64,000 nt of DNA. It comes from Myxacorys californica WJT36-NPBG1. GTDB taxonomy: Bacteria > Cyanobacteriota > Cyanobacteriia > Leptolyngbyales > Leptolyngbyaceae. The stretch covers positions 1 through 64,000 of the forward strand of contig JAHHHO010000026.1 of assembly GCA_019359315.1 (NCBI GenBank), written 5' to 3'. The notes under the pieces were generated by a model, which was given only the letters and a program-made list of their open reading frames with translations, did not search any database and had not been told where the DNA came from. Of this stretch, positions 8,581 through 17,693 are shown in pieces. Each line of letters opens with the position of its first letter. Within the stretch, counting starts at the first letter, position 1. A program made the position numbers and the translations under genes.

Positions 8581-9870
8581 GTGAAAAAGCTACTTGGATT
8601 TGCCGAAACCTGCTTTGTCGTTCTAGGATTCACCTTTTTTACAGGGGGTTTTGCCCTTGGCGGAACCGAAGATGGGACAGCGGGTTTAATTCCGATTGCT
8701 ATCATAACCGGAATTCGATATTTCATCTGGCTCGTGTCTAGCTTGTTGGTTATAGTGCATTGGAGAAAAGCGCTCTTCACTGCCAGCCGAGACTGGATTC
8801 TTTGGCTTGTGTTAGCACTCACTCTTGTTTCTTTTGCTTGGTCAGATTTACCAGAGTGGGTCTTCTGGAATGAGCGGGAAGTCTTACAAATGATTTCCTT
8901 TGGGCTGTACTTTGCGACTCGCTTTACCTTACGTGAGCAAGTACGGCTCCTTGCCCTATCGCTGGTAGTAGGTGGATTGGCAAGTGCGCTCTTTGCGATC
9001 GGGCTGCCTTCTGCAGGAAAACACGGTGCAGACCATCCCGGAGCATGGAAAGGAATTTATGACTACAAAAACACCTTCGGTAGCATGATGGTGTTGGGAG
9101 TAATTACCCTCTTTCTGATGCCCATTGAACGCCCAGTTGAAAGAGTCCTTAAGTGGCTTGGCTTGGCGTTCTGCACCGCGATGATTCTTCTAACTACGTC
9201 TAAGACTGCTCTTATTCTCCTGCTAGTAATAGTCGGAATGTTAGCGTTCTACCGAAGATTCCGTTGGCAAGGCAAGCTTTCCGTCGTCCTATTGGACTTG
9301 GGCGTTCTCCTGATGGGGTGCGTGGTAACTGCCCTGTTGAGTAGCTGGATGGACATCGTCAAAGGGCTAGGAAGAGACCCGACTTTAAGCGGACGAACCT
9401 TCATTTGGCAGGTTGTTGGACTGCACTTCTGGGAAAAACCCTGGTTTGGATTTGGACGCGGTGCGTTCTGGGCACCCGAAAGCCGATTTCCAAGAACAGC
9501 AGCGCTCTTCTTTGGGGACCAATATATTCCTCCCCATGCTCACAATGGCTTTATAGATACAGCGTTAGATATTGGATTAATTGGACTTGCGCTGTTTCTT
9601 ATCTGCTTTGTAGCAGCCTACCTTTGCGCTTTGCGGCGGGCTTACGCCGCAAAGCATTCTGAGGAGCTGTTCCCCTTGGCATTTCTCACGTTCTTAGCAC
9701 TCAATAATATGACCGAGAGTTATTTACTCCGGCTAAGCAACGTTTACCTGGTGTTATTTATCGCAACCACATTAACGCTCAGGCGCAGATGGCAAGTCGA
9801 TGAAGAGGAAGACCTTGAAAAGAATTTGCGTTTACCAGAATACGGAAATCTGCAGGTAAGAGAAGACTAA
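8581..9870 (+). CDS. O-antigen polymerase/ligase-like membrane protein (Wzy/WaaL type)
   Basis: A 429-residue integral membrane protein with about 11 hydrophobic segments. The large loop before the last helices carries HAHNGFIDTALDIG near residue 319, the hallmark of the Wzy_C/O-antigen ligase family. Family members polymerise or transfer lipid-linked repeat units at the periplasmic face. Together with the flippase and the Wzc-like kinase nearby it supplies the polymerase step. The start is a GTG at 8581; no in-frame ATG lies upstream. A strong terminator follows directly. Confidence 0.85.
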   Translation: MKKLLGFAETCFVVLGFTFFTGGFALGGTEDGTAGLIPIAIITGIRYFIWLVSSLLVIVHWRKALFTASRDWILWLVLALTLVSFAWSDLPEWVFWNEREVLQMISFGLYFATRFTLREQVRLLALSLVVGGLASALFAIGLPSAGKHGADHPGAWKGIYDYKNTFGSMMVLGVITLFLMPIERPVERVLKWLGLAFCTAMILLTTSKTALILLLVIVGMLAFYRRFRWQGKLSVVLLDLGVLLMGCVVTALLSSWMDIVKGLGRDPTLSGRTFIWQVVGLHFWEKPWFGFGRGAFWAPESRFPRTAALFFGDQYIPPHAHNGFIDTALDIGLIGLALFLICFVAAYLCALRRAYAAKHSEELFPLAFLTFLALNNMTESYLLRLSNVYLVLFIATTLTLRRRWQVDEEEDLEKNLRLPEYGNLQVRED

Positions 9871-9872
9871 AC

Positions 9873-9908
9873 GAAAGAAGCTGGATCTCCTTCGATCCAG
9901 CTTCTTTC
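9873..9908 (+). terminator. factor-independent terminator after the Wzy-like gene
   Basis: GAAAGAAGCTGGATC (9873-9887) pairs perfectly with GATCCAGCTTCTTTC (9894-9908), a 15-bp stem with a 6-base loop, and is followed by a T-rich stretch (ATTTCTATTTT). It begins three bases after the stop codon. It may act in both directions because a convergent gene ends at 10049. Confidence 0.9.
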
Positions 9909-10048
9909 ATTTCTATTTTCAGGATTTCTATGTCCAGTAATAGGGAGACTTGGTTAGGGATGCGGAATACCTGTCGAACGGTTAACAGTTCATTCCACTT
10001 CAACAGGTTTTCAATACACTCAATAGAATGGCAACAGTTCTGTAGAAC

Positions 10049-11323
10049 CTAAACCTGCATTTCTAATTCTTCTGATCTAGATGGGAGCGAGCCAGGCTCG
10101 GGGCGAACCGCTTCCACTTTTCCTTGAACTGCATAGATCAGAATTTGATGGAGTCGGGCAACTTCAAGATGAATGTTGAATTCTTGCTCCACTTTTTCGC
10201 GTCCTGCCTTGCCAAATCGCGATCGCGCTTCTGTATCCGTCATTAATGCTTCAATGCGATCGCCTAGGGATTCAGTATCGCCTGGCGGCACAAGATATCC
10301 ACTCACCCCGTCCTCAACGAGTTCTCCAACTCCTGCAATTCGAGTCGCAATGACGGGCACTCCAGCAGCCATCGCCTCCATTAGCACGACGGGAACACCT
10401 TCCGCAAAACTCGACATCACAAAAATATCTGTCTGCTGCATGTGCTGCCGAACCTCCGATTGAGATTGGTAGCCCACAAATCTCACGTGTTCGCTCAGCC
10501 CCAACTCCTGCGTCATTTGCTCTAATTGAACGCGATCGGGACCATCTCCTACAACTGTTAGCGCCAAATCAGCGTGAGCAGATTTTAATTTCGCCAAGCT
10601 TTCCAGCAAGATCGGCAGGCCCTTGACAACAGCAAGGCGTCCTACGTACAGTAATCTTTTTCCGGTTCCGATGTGAGAGACGACCTCAAACAGCGCCGGA
10701 TCAATGCCGCAATGAACGATGTGCATCCGATTCCATTTTTCAGCCGGAGCGAAAATCATGCCTTGACTCCGGCAATAGTGGCTAATGCAGCATACGAACA
10801 GTGATCGCTTAATTTTCTCATCAAGCCGCCACTGATACGGCTCGAAAAAGATATATGGGCCGTGCAACGTAAAGCTGTAGGTAAAGGCTCCAAGTTCTGC
10901 CGCCAACAGGGCAACAGTGCCGCTAGATGTCGCTAAATGGTTGTGGAGATGTTGAATGTGCTGAACTCGGATTTGATCTGCGAGGATGCCTGCTTCTAAA
11001 AAGTAGAACAGTTGATACAGCAACCCTTTCAAGCCCGGCTGTTGAGTAGACCAAGCAAGTTTAAGCGAACGTAGGTACCGCCTTGGTGAACTCAAAAATA
11101 GCTTGAGATGAGAGCCGACTAATTTTGGAAGCTTAGGTGGCAAAAGATAAAAGGTGCGATCGCGCTCTGCTTTTTGCTCGTCTCCCACCATGTGTTCATC
11201 ACCAGGACGCCGCACGGCAAAGGTGAACACCTCAACGCCTAATTTCCGCAGTCCGGCAACTTCTCGCTGAATGAAAGTATCCGTTGCTCTAGGGTATTCA
11301 CCCGTTAGATAGGCAATCCGCAT
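10049..11323 (-). CDS. GT4-family glycosyltransferase (colanic-acid-type)
   Basis: A 424-residue GT-B glycosyltransferase. The N-terminus MRIAYLTGEYPRATDTFIQRE is typical of WcaL-like exopolysaccharide enzymes. The C-terminal domain has LLYVGRLAVVKGLPILLES, VVGDGPDRVQLE and SSFAEGVPVVLMEAMAAG, including the E(x7)E element. It probably adds a sugar to the repeat unit at the membrane. It is the last gene of a minus-strand operon, 33 bases after the SDR gene and probably co-transcribed with it and the oxidoreductase. Confidence 0.9.
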   Translation of the reverse strand: MRIAYLTGEYPRATDTFIQREVAGLRKLGVEVFTFAVRRPGDEHMVGDEQKAERDRTFYLLPPKLPKLVGSHLKLFLSSPRRYLRSLKLAWSTQQPGLKGLLYQLFYFLEAGILADQIRVQHIQHLHNHLATSSGTVALLAAELGAFTYSFTLHGPYIFFEPYQWRLDEKIKRSLFVCCISHYCRSQGMIFAPAEKWNRMHIVHCGIDPALFEVVSHIGTGKRLLYVGRLAVVKGLPILLESLAKLKSAHADLALTVVGDGPDRVQLEQMTQELGLSEHVRFVGYQSQSEVRQHMQQTDIFVMSSFAEGVPVVLMEAMAAGVPVIATRIAGVGELVEDGVSGYLVPPGDTESLGDRIEALMTDTEARSRFGKAGREKVEQEFNIHLEVARLHQILIYAVQGKVEAVRPEPGSLPSRSEELEMQV

Positions 11324-11356
11324 GGTTATTTTGTGAAGGTTGAGAAGGCATCAAAA

Positions 11357-12394
11357 CTAGACAGGCACAGGGCTATCTTGAGGAGTTACTGTGAGTAGAT
11401 CGAGATTACTATTACTTCGCTCAAATGCTTCATCTAGTGAATACTTTGGCGTCCATTCTAGAACAGCTTTAGCGTGTGCATTCGTATATTGCAATGGTTT
11501 AAATCGAGCCTGAAGCTTTGCCGGAACAAAGATTCCAGGAAATTTTGCCTTTCCTTTTAGAAAAATTCGATTGTAGTACAACAACACCCAAGTAAAGGAG
11601 TTCATCAGTGTCCAGTTCACTGGAATCAGCTTGGCTGGAACGGTCATTTGCTTCAAGAGTTTTTTTGCAAAATCCCGCTGAGTTGGAAGATTATCGTCAA
11701 CGACATTGAGGATTTGTGCGATCGCAGCATCCTTCTCCACAGCTAAAACAATGGCTTCCGCACAGTTCTCAACGTAAGTCATGGGCATAGTTGCCCGCGC
11801 TCCAATACGCAGCCACAGCGTATCTGTTAATTCCGCACCAAGACAGGCGTTCCACAGGTAGTCCCGCCCATAAACCATACCTGGACGAATGACCGTTACC
11901 GAAGCGTTGTGCGTTTTCTCAAAATCTCGAACAAGCTGTTCTTGAAGCAACTTCGTCTGAGCATACTCATCTCGCTCCAAAGGGTGAGACTCAATCGGAG
12001 CGTTCTCGGTAACAAGAGTACCGTTCGGCATACTTACATAGTCATAAACTGAGAATGTGCTAATTGCTACCAGACGAAGTACATTTCTCTCTATCATGGC
12101 ATCTAGCAAATTTTCTGTTGCCATTACCGTTCCGGCAAATTGGGTATAAAAATCTCCAGCCTTTGCCGCAGCTAAGTGAATAACAGCATCTACGCCTTGA
12201 ACAGCATCTGCTAGCCCATCTCGACGACGGAGATCGACGCGAGCAAATTCAACAGCTGGATGATCATGCCAGGAGTAGCGGGTTACATCACCCGACGGAC
12301 GGACTACCGCACGAACTTGGTGACCGCGTCGCAATGCTTCGACAACCACGTATTGACCCAAAAATCCTGATGCGCCTGTAACTAATAGCTTCAT
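11357..12394 (-). CDS. NAD-dependent epimerase/dehydratase (extended SDR)
   Basis: A 345-residue extended short-chain dehydrogenase/reductase. The N-terminus has the Rossmann motif TGASGFLGQY, and the catalytic region shows a Ser/Thr stretch (ISTFSVYD) and a YAQTK motif (YxxxK) near residue 146. The substrate is probably a nucleotide sugar, as for other members of polysaccharide loci, but a hydroxysteroid- or flavonol-type reductase is not excluded. Its ATG overlaps the stop of the oxidoreductase gene in an ATGA, so the two are translationally coupled. Confidence 0.85.
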   Translation of the reverse strand: MKLLVTGASGFLGQYVVVEALRRGHQVRAVVRPSGDVTRYSWHDHPAVEFARVDLRRRDGLADAVQGVDAVIHLAAAKAGDFYTQFAGTVMATENLLDAMIERNVLRLVAISTFSVYDYVSMPNGTLVTENAPIESHPLERDEYAQTKLLQEQLVRDFEKTHNASVTVIRPGMVYGRDYLWNACLGAELTDTLWLRIGARATMPMTYVENCAEAIVLAVEKDAAIAQILNVVDDNLPTQRDFAKKLLKQMTVPAKLIPVNWTLMNSFTWVLLYYNRIFLKGKAKFPGIFVPAKLQARFKPLQYTNAHAKAVLEWTPKYSLDEAFERSNSNLDLLTVTPQDSPVPV

Positions 12395-13449
12395 ACCCGA
12401 TTGTCCTCTGCCAATAACGCTTCCACTAATCGACTGGTTCGATCCATATCTTCAAACGTAATTGGAGGCGGATTACCACTCTGCAAAGCCGCATACGTTA
12501 TATCGAGAAGGCGTTGCAGTCCTTCATAGGGAGTTCGTTGCATAATCTTGCGGCTGAAATTACCAATACTTGCCTTTACCAGATCAGAACCATTGATGTA
12601 ATGATTCACTAATGGAGAAAGTTGCTTTCCAGCTTTACGGGGGACAACACAGCGCAAGTAAGGTTGAAATAAGTCAGTTTGAGCATAGCCCCTCGATCCC
12701 CGCACAATCACATCAAAACATTCAGGCAGAGTATGAGCGCTAAAACGAATTCGAGCATGTTTTGCACCTCCGACTAGAACAGCATCGAGATCATCATACT
12801 TAAACAGGGTGCCGCCCCCATGATTACTCCACGCAGCGCTAATCCGATCGAACTCTACCGGTAGAAACCTTAGCGTCAGATAAACCAGGTGAGTAATTAC
12901 ATCATGAATAACCCCCGCCGGAAGCTTGTGAACCGGATTTGGAATATTTTCATCCGCAAATGCCCCGCCGCTTCGGATGTTCAACGCCATCCGAACTTCG
13001 ACTTCCTGAACGTCACCCAGCGTTCCATCTGCCACTAGTTTCTCAATCGCCAGAATTGGCTCGTTGTAGCGGTAGTTGTGATCTTCGATTAAGTAGCGAT
13101 CGCAGGACTGGGCGATCGCCCACAACTCTTTAAATTCCTCATAGGTCGGAGTGATCGGTTTCTCACAAATGACATGTGCCCCTGCCTCAAGGCAATCTTT
13201 CGCAATCCATTTGTGAGTATGTGGCGGCGTCAGAATGTGTACAACATCAGGCTTTACCTCGTTCAGCATCTGACGATAATCGGCAAACGTTGCCTGTGCC
13301 TGATAACGCTGTGCCGCATACTGGGCCGATACCTTCGAGAGATCACAGACCGCCACTAGCTGGGATCGTTCTGATGTATTAAGAAAGCTCAAGTGTTCTT
13401 TGGAGATTACTCCTGTTCCAATCACTGCCGCCTTTAATGCTGTCGCCAT
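12391..13449 (-). CDS. Gfo/Idh/MocA-family oxidoreductase
   Basis: A 352-residue NAD(P)-dependent dehydrogenase. It opens with a Rossmann motif (AAVIGTGVISKEH), has the CEKPITPTYEE signature containing the family's EKP lysine, and carries the large C-terminal alpha/beta substrate domain. Sugar-nucleotide dehydrogenases of this family sit in many polysaccharide loci, so it probably oxidises or reduces a sugar precursor here. GAAGGAG six bases before the ATG at 13449 fixes the start; 33 further upstream codons are open but unlikely to be translated. Confidence 0.88.
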   Translation of the reverse strand: MATALKAAVIGTGVISKEHLSFLNTSERSQLVAVCDLSKVSAQYAAQRYQAQATFADYRQMLNEVKPDVVHILTPPHTHKWIAKDCLEAGAHVICEKPITPTYEEFKELWAIAQSCDRYLIEDHNYRYNEPILAIEKLVADGTLGDVQEVEVRMALNIRSGGAFADENIPNPVHKLPAGVIHDVITHLVYLTLRFLPVEFDRISAAWSNHGGGTLFKYDDLDAVLVGGAKHARIRFSAHTLPECFDVIVRGSRGYAQTDLFQPYLRCVVPRKAGKQLSPLVNHYINGSDLVKASIGNFSRKIMQRTPYEGLQRLLDITYAALQSGNPPPITFEDMDRTSRLVEALLAEDNRV

Positions 13450-13507
13450 GAAAGCTCCTTCACCATCTAACAGTAGACCACTACAGTCAGCGCCAATTGT
13501 ACAAACT

Positions 13508-13535
13508 CTAAAGAAACTCATCGAGAGTTCTTTAG
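13508..13535 (-). terminator. hairpin after the GT2 pair
   Basis: CTAAAGAA (13508-13515) pairs with TTCTTTAG (13528-13535), with three further GC-containing pairs inside. It lies 35 bases beyond the stop of the GT2 gene on the minus strand and before the oxidoreductase gene, so it may end GT2 transcripts or limit read-through. Confidence 0.45.
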
Positions 13536-13569
13536 TCAAAAACAGCACTACTAGGCAATTCGTGTATTT

Positions 13570-14574
13570 TTAAGTTGCTTCTACCTTATATTCAATCAAA
13601 GTGGCTTGCTGACCACGCTGCTTTGTTATCCAGTATTTCAGTTGTCCAATTACCTCTGGCAATTTCCCAAGAACACAGAACCCAGCATACAGCCACGCGT
13701 GTTTAGGCAAGTCTCCTTGCTGAAGCCGATACTGATAAATCTTTAAAGTCAAAAGTGGATAGCCAAGCAATAGTATTAAGCTTAGCCCTGCTGTCAACCA
13801 AGCAAGCCCAATGGAGAGGAGCGGCAACCCCAGAACCCAAAGCCAACGTTTACGATTCTCACGCACCATGTAGTATTCAGGAGGCGCACCATGTAGATCT
13901 GACCAGGCTGCCATTGCCCAGCCACCGCGCATCGAGCGCCGCCACCATTGCTGAAATCGCTCCATCGCCGCATCGTGCAGGGTCATTTCTGCATCAATGC
14001 GCTGAATACGCCAACCACTTTGACGTAGGCGAACGCACATTTCTGGTTCTTCACCTGCAATCAGCCGTTCATTGTACCCTTCAACTGCCTGAATTGCGCT
14101 TACTCTCATGAGAGCATCGCCACCGCAAGCTTGAGCTTCTCCAACGGGTGTATCCCATTCCATGTCTGCAAGACGGTTGTAAATTGTGGCATCAGGAAAC
14201 CGCTCTCGTCTACGGCCACACGCGATCGCTAAACTTTCATCGGATTCAAGAGCGGCAAAAGCTAGATCAAGCCAACCTTTTACCAACTCACAATCACCAT
14301 CAATAAACTGAACATATTTCAAATCGCTGAAATGCTCCACTAGGTAGTTAAAGCCTACATTTCGCCCTCGCGCCATTGTAAATGGAACAGACATATCTAA
14401 GTTAATGACATGGACACCAATTGACTGTGCAAAATTCACACTGTCATCTGTAGAACCTGAATCAACATAAACAATAGGGACACCTTCAGGAAGCTCAACT
14501 TGTAACGATTGCAGACAGCGAACCAAACGCTTACCTTCGTTCCGACCGATCGCGACAACGCCAATATTCCTCAT
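13570..14574 (-). CDS. GT2-family glycosyltransferase, paralogue A
   Basis: A 334-residue GT-A enzyme. It starts with NIGVVAIGRNEGKRLVRCL, has IVYVDSGSTDDS, a FIDGDCEL motif (DxD equivalent) near residue 93 and ACGGDALMR followed by GEEPEMCVRLRQ, the ED-type catalytic base region. Two hydrophobic helices near residues 245-275 suggest membrane attachment. It is very similar along its whole length to the next upstream gene, so the pair arose by tandem duplication. It probably makes one linkage of the polysaccharide. Confidence 0.9.
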   Translation of the reverse strand: MRNIGVVAIGRNEGKRLVRCLQSLQVELPEGVPIVYVDSGSTDDSVNFAQSIGVHVINLDMSVPFTMARGRNVGFNYLVEHFSDLKYVQFIDGDCELVKGWLDLAFAALESDESLAIACGRRRERFPDATIYNRLADMEWDTPVGEAQACGGDALMRVSAIQAVEGYNERLIAGEEPEMCVRLRQSGWRIQRIDAEMTLHDAAMERFQQWWRRSMRGGWAMAAWSDLHGAPPEYYMVRENRKRWLWVLGLPLLSIGLAWLTAGLSLILLLGYPLLTLKIYQYRLQQGDLPKHAWLYAGFCVLGKLPEVIGQLKYWITKQRGQQATLIEYKVEAT

Positions 14575-14725
14575 AGTCCTGATGCCAAAGAGTTATATTT
14601 ATTCTCTTTAGAATTTGGAGAAAATTAACTTGTTTGTCAATGTACCTACGGTAGGAAGATCGTTTTAGCTAGGGCTATTTAGGACAAGTGGCTTTGTTGT
14701 CTGCAATCTACTAGATTATGTGGGA

Positions 14726-15781
14726 TTAACTCACTGCAACCTGAGTTTGCTCTACAGCGGTTTGAGAATCGAACCTCTCAAGAACAGGAACTTTGTATTC
14801 AATGATGGTCGCAGGTTGACCTTGCCAACGAGTGAACCAGTATTTGAGCTGCCCAATCGCTTGCGGAACCTTGGACAGGACGCAGAAAAATGCATACAGA
14901 CGAGCATGATCTGAACTGTCCCCTTGTGCCCGACGATACTGGTACACACGCAACATCAGGTATGGGTATCCAAGCAGAAGAGCAAAGCTCAAGCCATAGG
15001 TTAGCCAAGCCAAGCTAATCGCTGCGATCGGAACAGTGATTCCCCACAGCCAACCACTAAAATTTTCTCGTGTCATATACCGTTCCGCTGTTTGACCGTA
15101 CATAGCAGCCCCCTCTGCAACTGCCCATCCGCCACGAATTGAGCGTCTCCACCATTGAGTGAAGCGAGTCATCGCCATATCGTGAATTGCCATATCCGCA
15201 GCAATTCGGCGAATTTTCCAACCTCGCTGACGCAGGCGGATACACATCTCTGGTTCTTCACCACAAATCAACGCGGTATTGTATCCATCAACTTCTGTAA
15301 GAGCACTCATACGCATCATGGCGATTCCACCACAAGCATTAGCTTCTCCAACAGGCGTATTCCACTCCATGTCAGCCAGTTGATTGTAGGGAGACGCTGC
15401 CGGAAACCGTTCATGCAGCCGACCACACACTACCGCAAGATTTTCATGTTGACTTAGAACTTGACTTGCTGCACTGAGCCAGCCCTCCATCAGTTCACAA
15501 TCGCCATCTATAAATTGTATGTACTCAATAGCATTGAAGTTTTGCTTGAGAAAGTTGAATCCTGTGTTTCGTCCCCGCGCCATGGTAAAGGGAACTGACA
15601 TATCCAAGCTAACAGTGTGTATACCCAGTGAGTTCGCAAACGCTACGCTTCCATCAGTAGAACCAGAGTCAACGTAAACAACAGGTGTATTTTCTGAGAC
15701 TTGACTGACGATCGACCTCAAACAGCGAACCAAACGAGCGCCTTCATTGCGCCCAATCACGACGATTCCGATATTGCTCAT
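14726..15781 (-). CDS. GT2-family glycosyltransferase, paralogue B
   Basis: A 351-residue GT-A enzyme with the same order of motifs as its neighbour: NIGVVVIGRNEGARLVRCL is varied here to NIGIVVIGRNEGARL, then VVYVDSGSTDGS, FIDGDCEL, ACGGIAMMR and GEEPEMCIRLRQ, with a pair of hydrophobic helices towards the C-terminus. Differences are spread over the acceptor half and the C-terminal tail, which suggests the copies use different acceptors. It is the first gene of the minus-strand set; the promoter must lie in the 15.8-16.6 kb gap. Confidence 0.9.
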   Translation of the reverse strand: MSNIGIVVIGRNEGARLVRCLRSIVSQVSENTPVVYVDSGSTDGSVAFANSLGIHTVSLDMSVPFTMARGRNTGFNFLKQNFNAIEYIQFIDGDCELMEGWLSAASQVLSQHENLAVVCGRLHERFPAASPYNQLADMEWNTPVGEANACGGIAMMRMSALTEVDGYNTALICGEEPEMCIRLRQRGWKIRRIAADMAIHDMAMTRFTQWWRRSIRGGWAVAEGAAMYGQTAERYMTRENFSGWLWGITVPIAAISLAWLTYGLSFALLLGYPYLMLRVYQYRRAQGDSSDHARLYAFFCVLSKVPQAIGQLKYWFTRWQGQPATIIEYKVPVLERFDSQTAVEQTQVAVS

Positions 15782-16632
15782 GATCAGTGCAGAGTATTGT
15801 GCCTAAAGAGTGTGAAAAATCACCGTAAGACGAGTTAAAAAGATGACCCTTCTCAAATAGAAAAACTCAGGTTGGTAGACCTTTACTGCTTTTGAGAACG
15901 CACCAGCTTCAGCAGCATCCTTGTAAGAAGGGCATCAAAACATACACACAATCAAGCATTTTCAGCAGCCGTAAGGCTACGCATGAGCGGAAAAGTTGCA
16001 GATTAATTCACAATAAGAAGCACTGTATAAAGTTTTGCTTTAATATTGCTGACAAGGATCAATTGTTCTTGACAAGAATAAATCTGTGTCTCAAGCGGCA
16101 CACGTCTCACCAAAAATTTAGCGTAGCTACTCGATTACAAAATTGCCTCTATTTTATTTTTCGATAGAAAATTAATTTCATTATTTAATTAAGATGAACA
16201 AGAAAAATCTACAGTTTACTTCAGCACTGAGACAGGATCGCTGCAGCTTTTGTTGAAGGCTGCCTGTGGAGAAGGTTAAGTATCGTATTCATCCCGTCTT
16301 GCGTGAAATTACACAGAAATCACAAAAGTCAAGTTTATAAGTTGAAGTTCTTCTGTAGTTGCACTGTATAGAATTTCAGCAAATTCCTCATGGTTTAGGT
16401 AAAGATTCAGTGAAGTAACTAGGGGCTTCAGTTGACTTAACTCTAATGCCCCCCTTAAATTAAATTACATACGGAGCGGTCCTGATACAGAAAGAGACTA
16501 GGGGTTTCCTCTAATTCTTTGGAGCGTAGCACCTGAAGCAGTTTTTGAACTATAAGCGTTCTTCCGAAAGTGCTTGGTATTTCTGACCTAGTATCTGATG
16601 TAAGCCGCTGTAGAGAAGTTTGGGTAGTGGCA
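15782..16632. other. large divergent promoter region inside the polysaccharide locus
   Basis: About 850 bases separate the GT2 pair (minus) from the WecG-like gene (plus). It is AT-rich and shows no convincing gene; the open frames in it have no protein-like composition. It must contain both divergent promoters and possibly long leaders. No riboswitch or operator was recognised. Confidence 0.5.
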
Positions 16633-17505
16633 ATGCAACAAGTTCATCTCTTGAATATCAACGTTCATAATATCGCGATGATCGAGTTGCTAGATAAATT
16701 ACGGCTCGGTGGGACAGTTTTCACTCCAAACGTAGATCATTTGGTCAAGCTTCAGCACAATCAAGAGTTTTATCAAGCCTACCAAGGCGCTGACTACATG
16801 GTATGCGACAGTAAAGTTCTGATGTATGCAGCAAGGTTTTTGAAAACGCCCATTCAGGAAAAAATATCTGGTTCAGATCTGTTTCCGGCCTTCTACACCT
16901 ACTACAAGCATGAGCAGAGTGTGAAGATTTTCTTACTCGGTTCTGCTCCTGGCATTGCAGAGCGAGCAAGGCAAAAAATTAATGCGAAAGTAGGTCGCGA
17001 TATTGTTGTAGCGGCTCATTCGCCCTCATTTGGTTTTGAGACAAATGAGGAGGAATGCCAAAAGATTGTTCGGTTAATTAACGATTCTGGAGCGACTGTT
17101 TTGGCGATCGGGGTAGGTGCACCAAAGCAGGAACTTTGGCTTATGCGATATCGAGATCAACTTCATAATATCAAAACATTTCTGGCGATTGGAGCAACGA
17201 TTGATTTTGAAGCGGGAAACGTCAAGCGGTCTCCTAAGTGGATGAGCGAAGTTGGCTTAGAGTGGCTTTATCGAGTTGTTTGTGAGCCGCGCCGACTGTG
17301 GAAGCGCTATCTCATTCATGATCTTCCTTTTTTCTGGTTAATCTTGCAGCAGCGACTCAGTCTATATCGCAATCCTTGGGCCTCTGAGCATTCCTCTCGG
17401 CCTCAAGAACCGCGATCGCTGGCAAGGCGATTAGGACATCAAACAAAAAGATTCCTTAAACGTCCCTATGATGCTCTATGTAGATCCTTCAAGATCGTGG
17501 CATAG
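16633..17505 (+). CDS. WecG/TagA/CpsF-family glycosyltransferase
   Basis: A 290-residue member of GT26. It has TPNVDHLVKL near the N-terminus, CDSKVLMYAARFL and the diagnostic GVGAPKQELWL segment near residue 178. WecG/TagA enzymes transfer N-acetylmannosamine or its uronic acid to a lipid-linked acceptor at the cytoplasmic face of the membrane, so this is probably an early step in repeat-unit assembly. The basic C-terminal tail may hold it at the membrane. The ATG at 16633 precedes the conserved start; a GTG at 16570 would add 21 residues of unlikely leader. Confidence 0.88.
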   Translation: MQQVHLLNINVHNIAMIELLDKLRLGGTVFTPNVDHLVKLQHNQEFYQAYQGADYMVCDSKVLMYAARFLKTPIQEKISGSDLFPAFYTYYKHEQSVKIFLLGSAPGIAERARQKINAKVGRDIVVAAHSPSFGFETNEEECQKIVRLINDSGATVLAIGVGAPKQELWLMRYRDQLHNIKTFLAIGATIDFEAGNVKRSPKWMSEVGLEWLYRVVCEPRRLWKRYLIHDLPFFWLILQQRLSLYRNPWASEHSSRPQEPRSLARRLGHQTKRFLKRPYDALCRSFKIVA

Positions 17506-17693
17506 TTGGAGTCAGAACATTGCCTGTTTAGAGACACCACTGGAACGTCTCCATGTAAGCAGTATCTATCTTTCTATTCACTTGGACGATGACCTTCTAA
17601 CAATCTTCAGATTTCCACTTCTCAATCTCGTGTAGCCCGTTCTAATGCACCCCCCGTTCCTGAGATCCCTAACTTATAGGTGAGCGATACATT

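Noticed and set aside
15892-16167. 91-codon frame in the divergent polysaccharide-locus gap
   Set aside because: Composition is unlike the neighbouring proteins, rich in Cys, His and Lys, with no domain.
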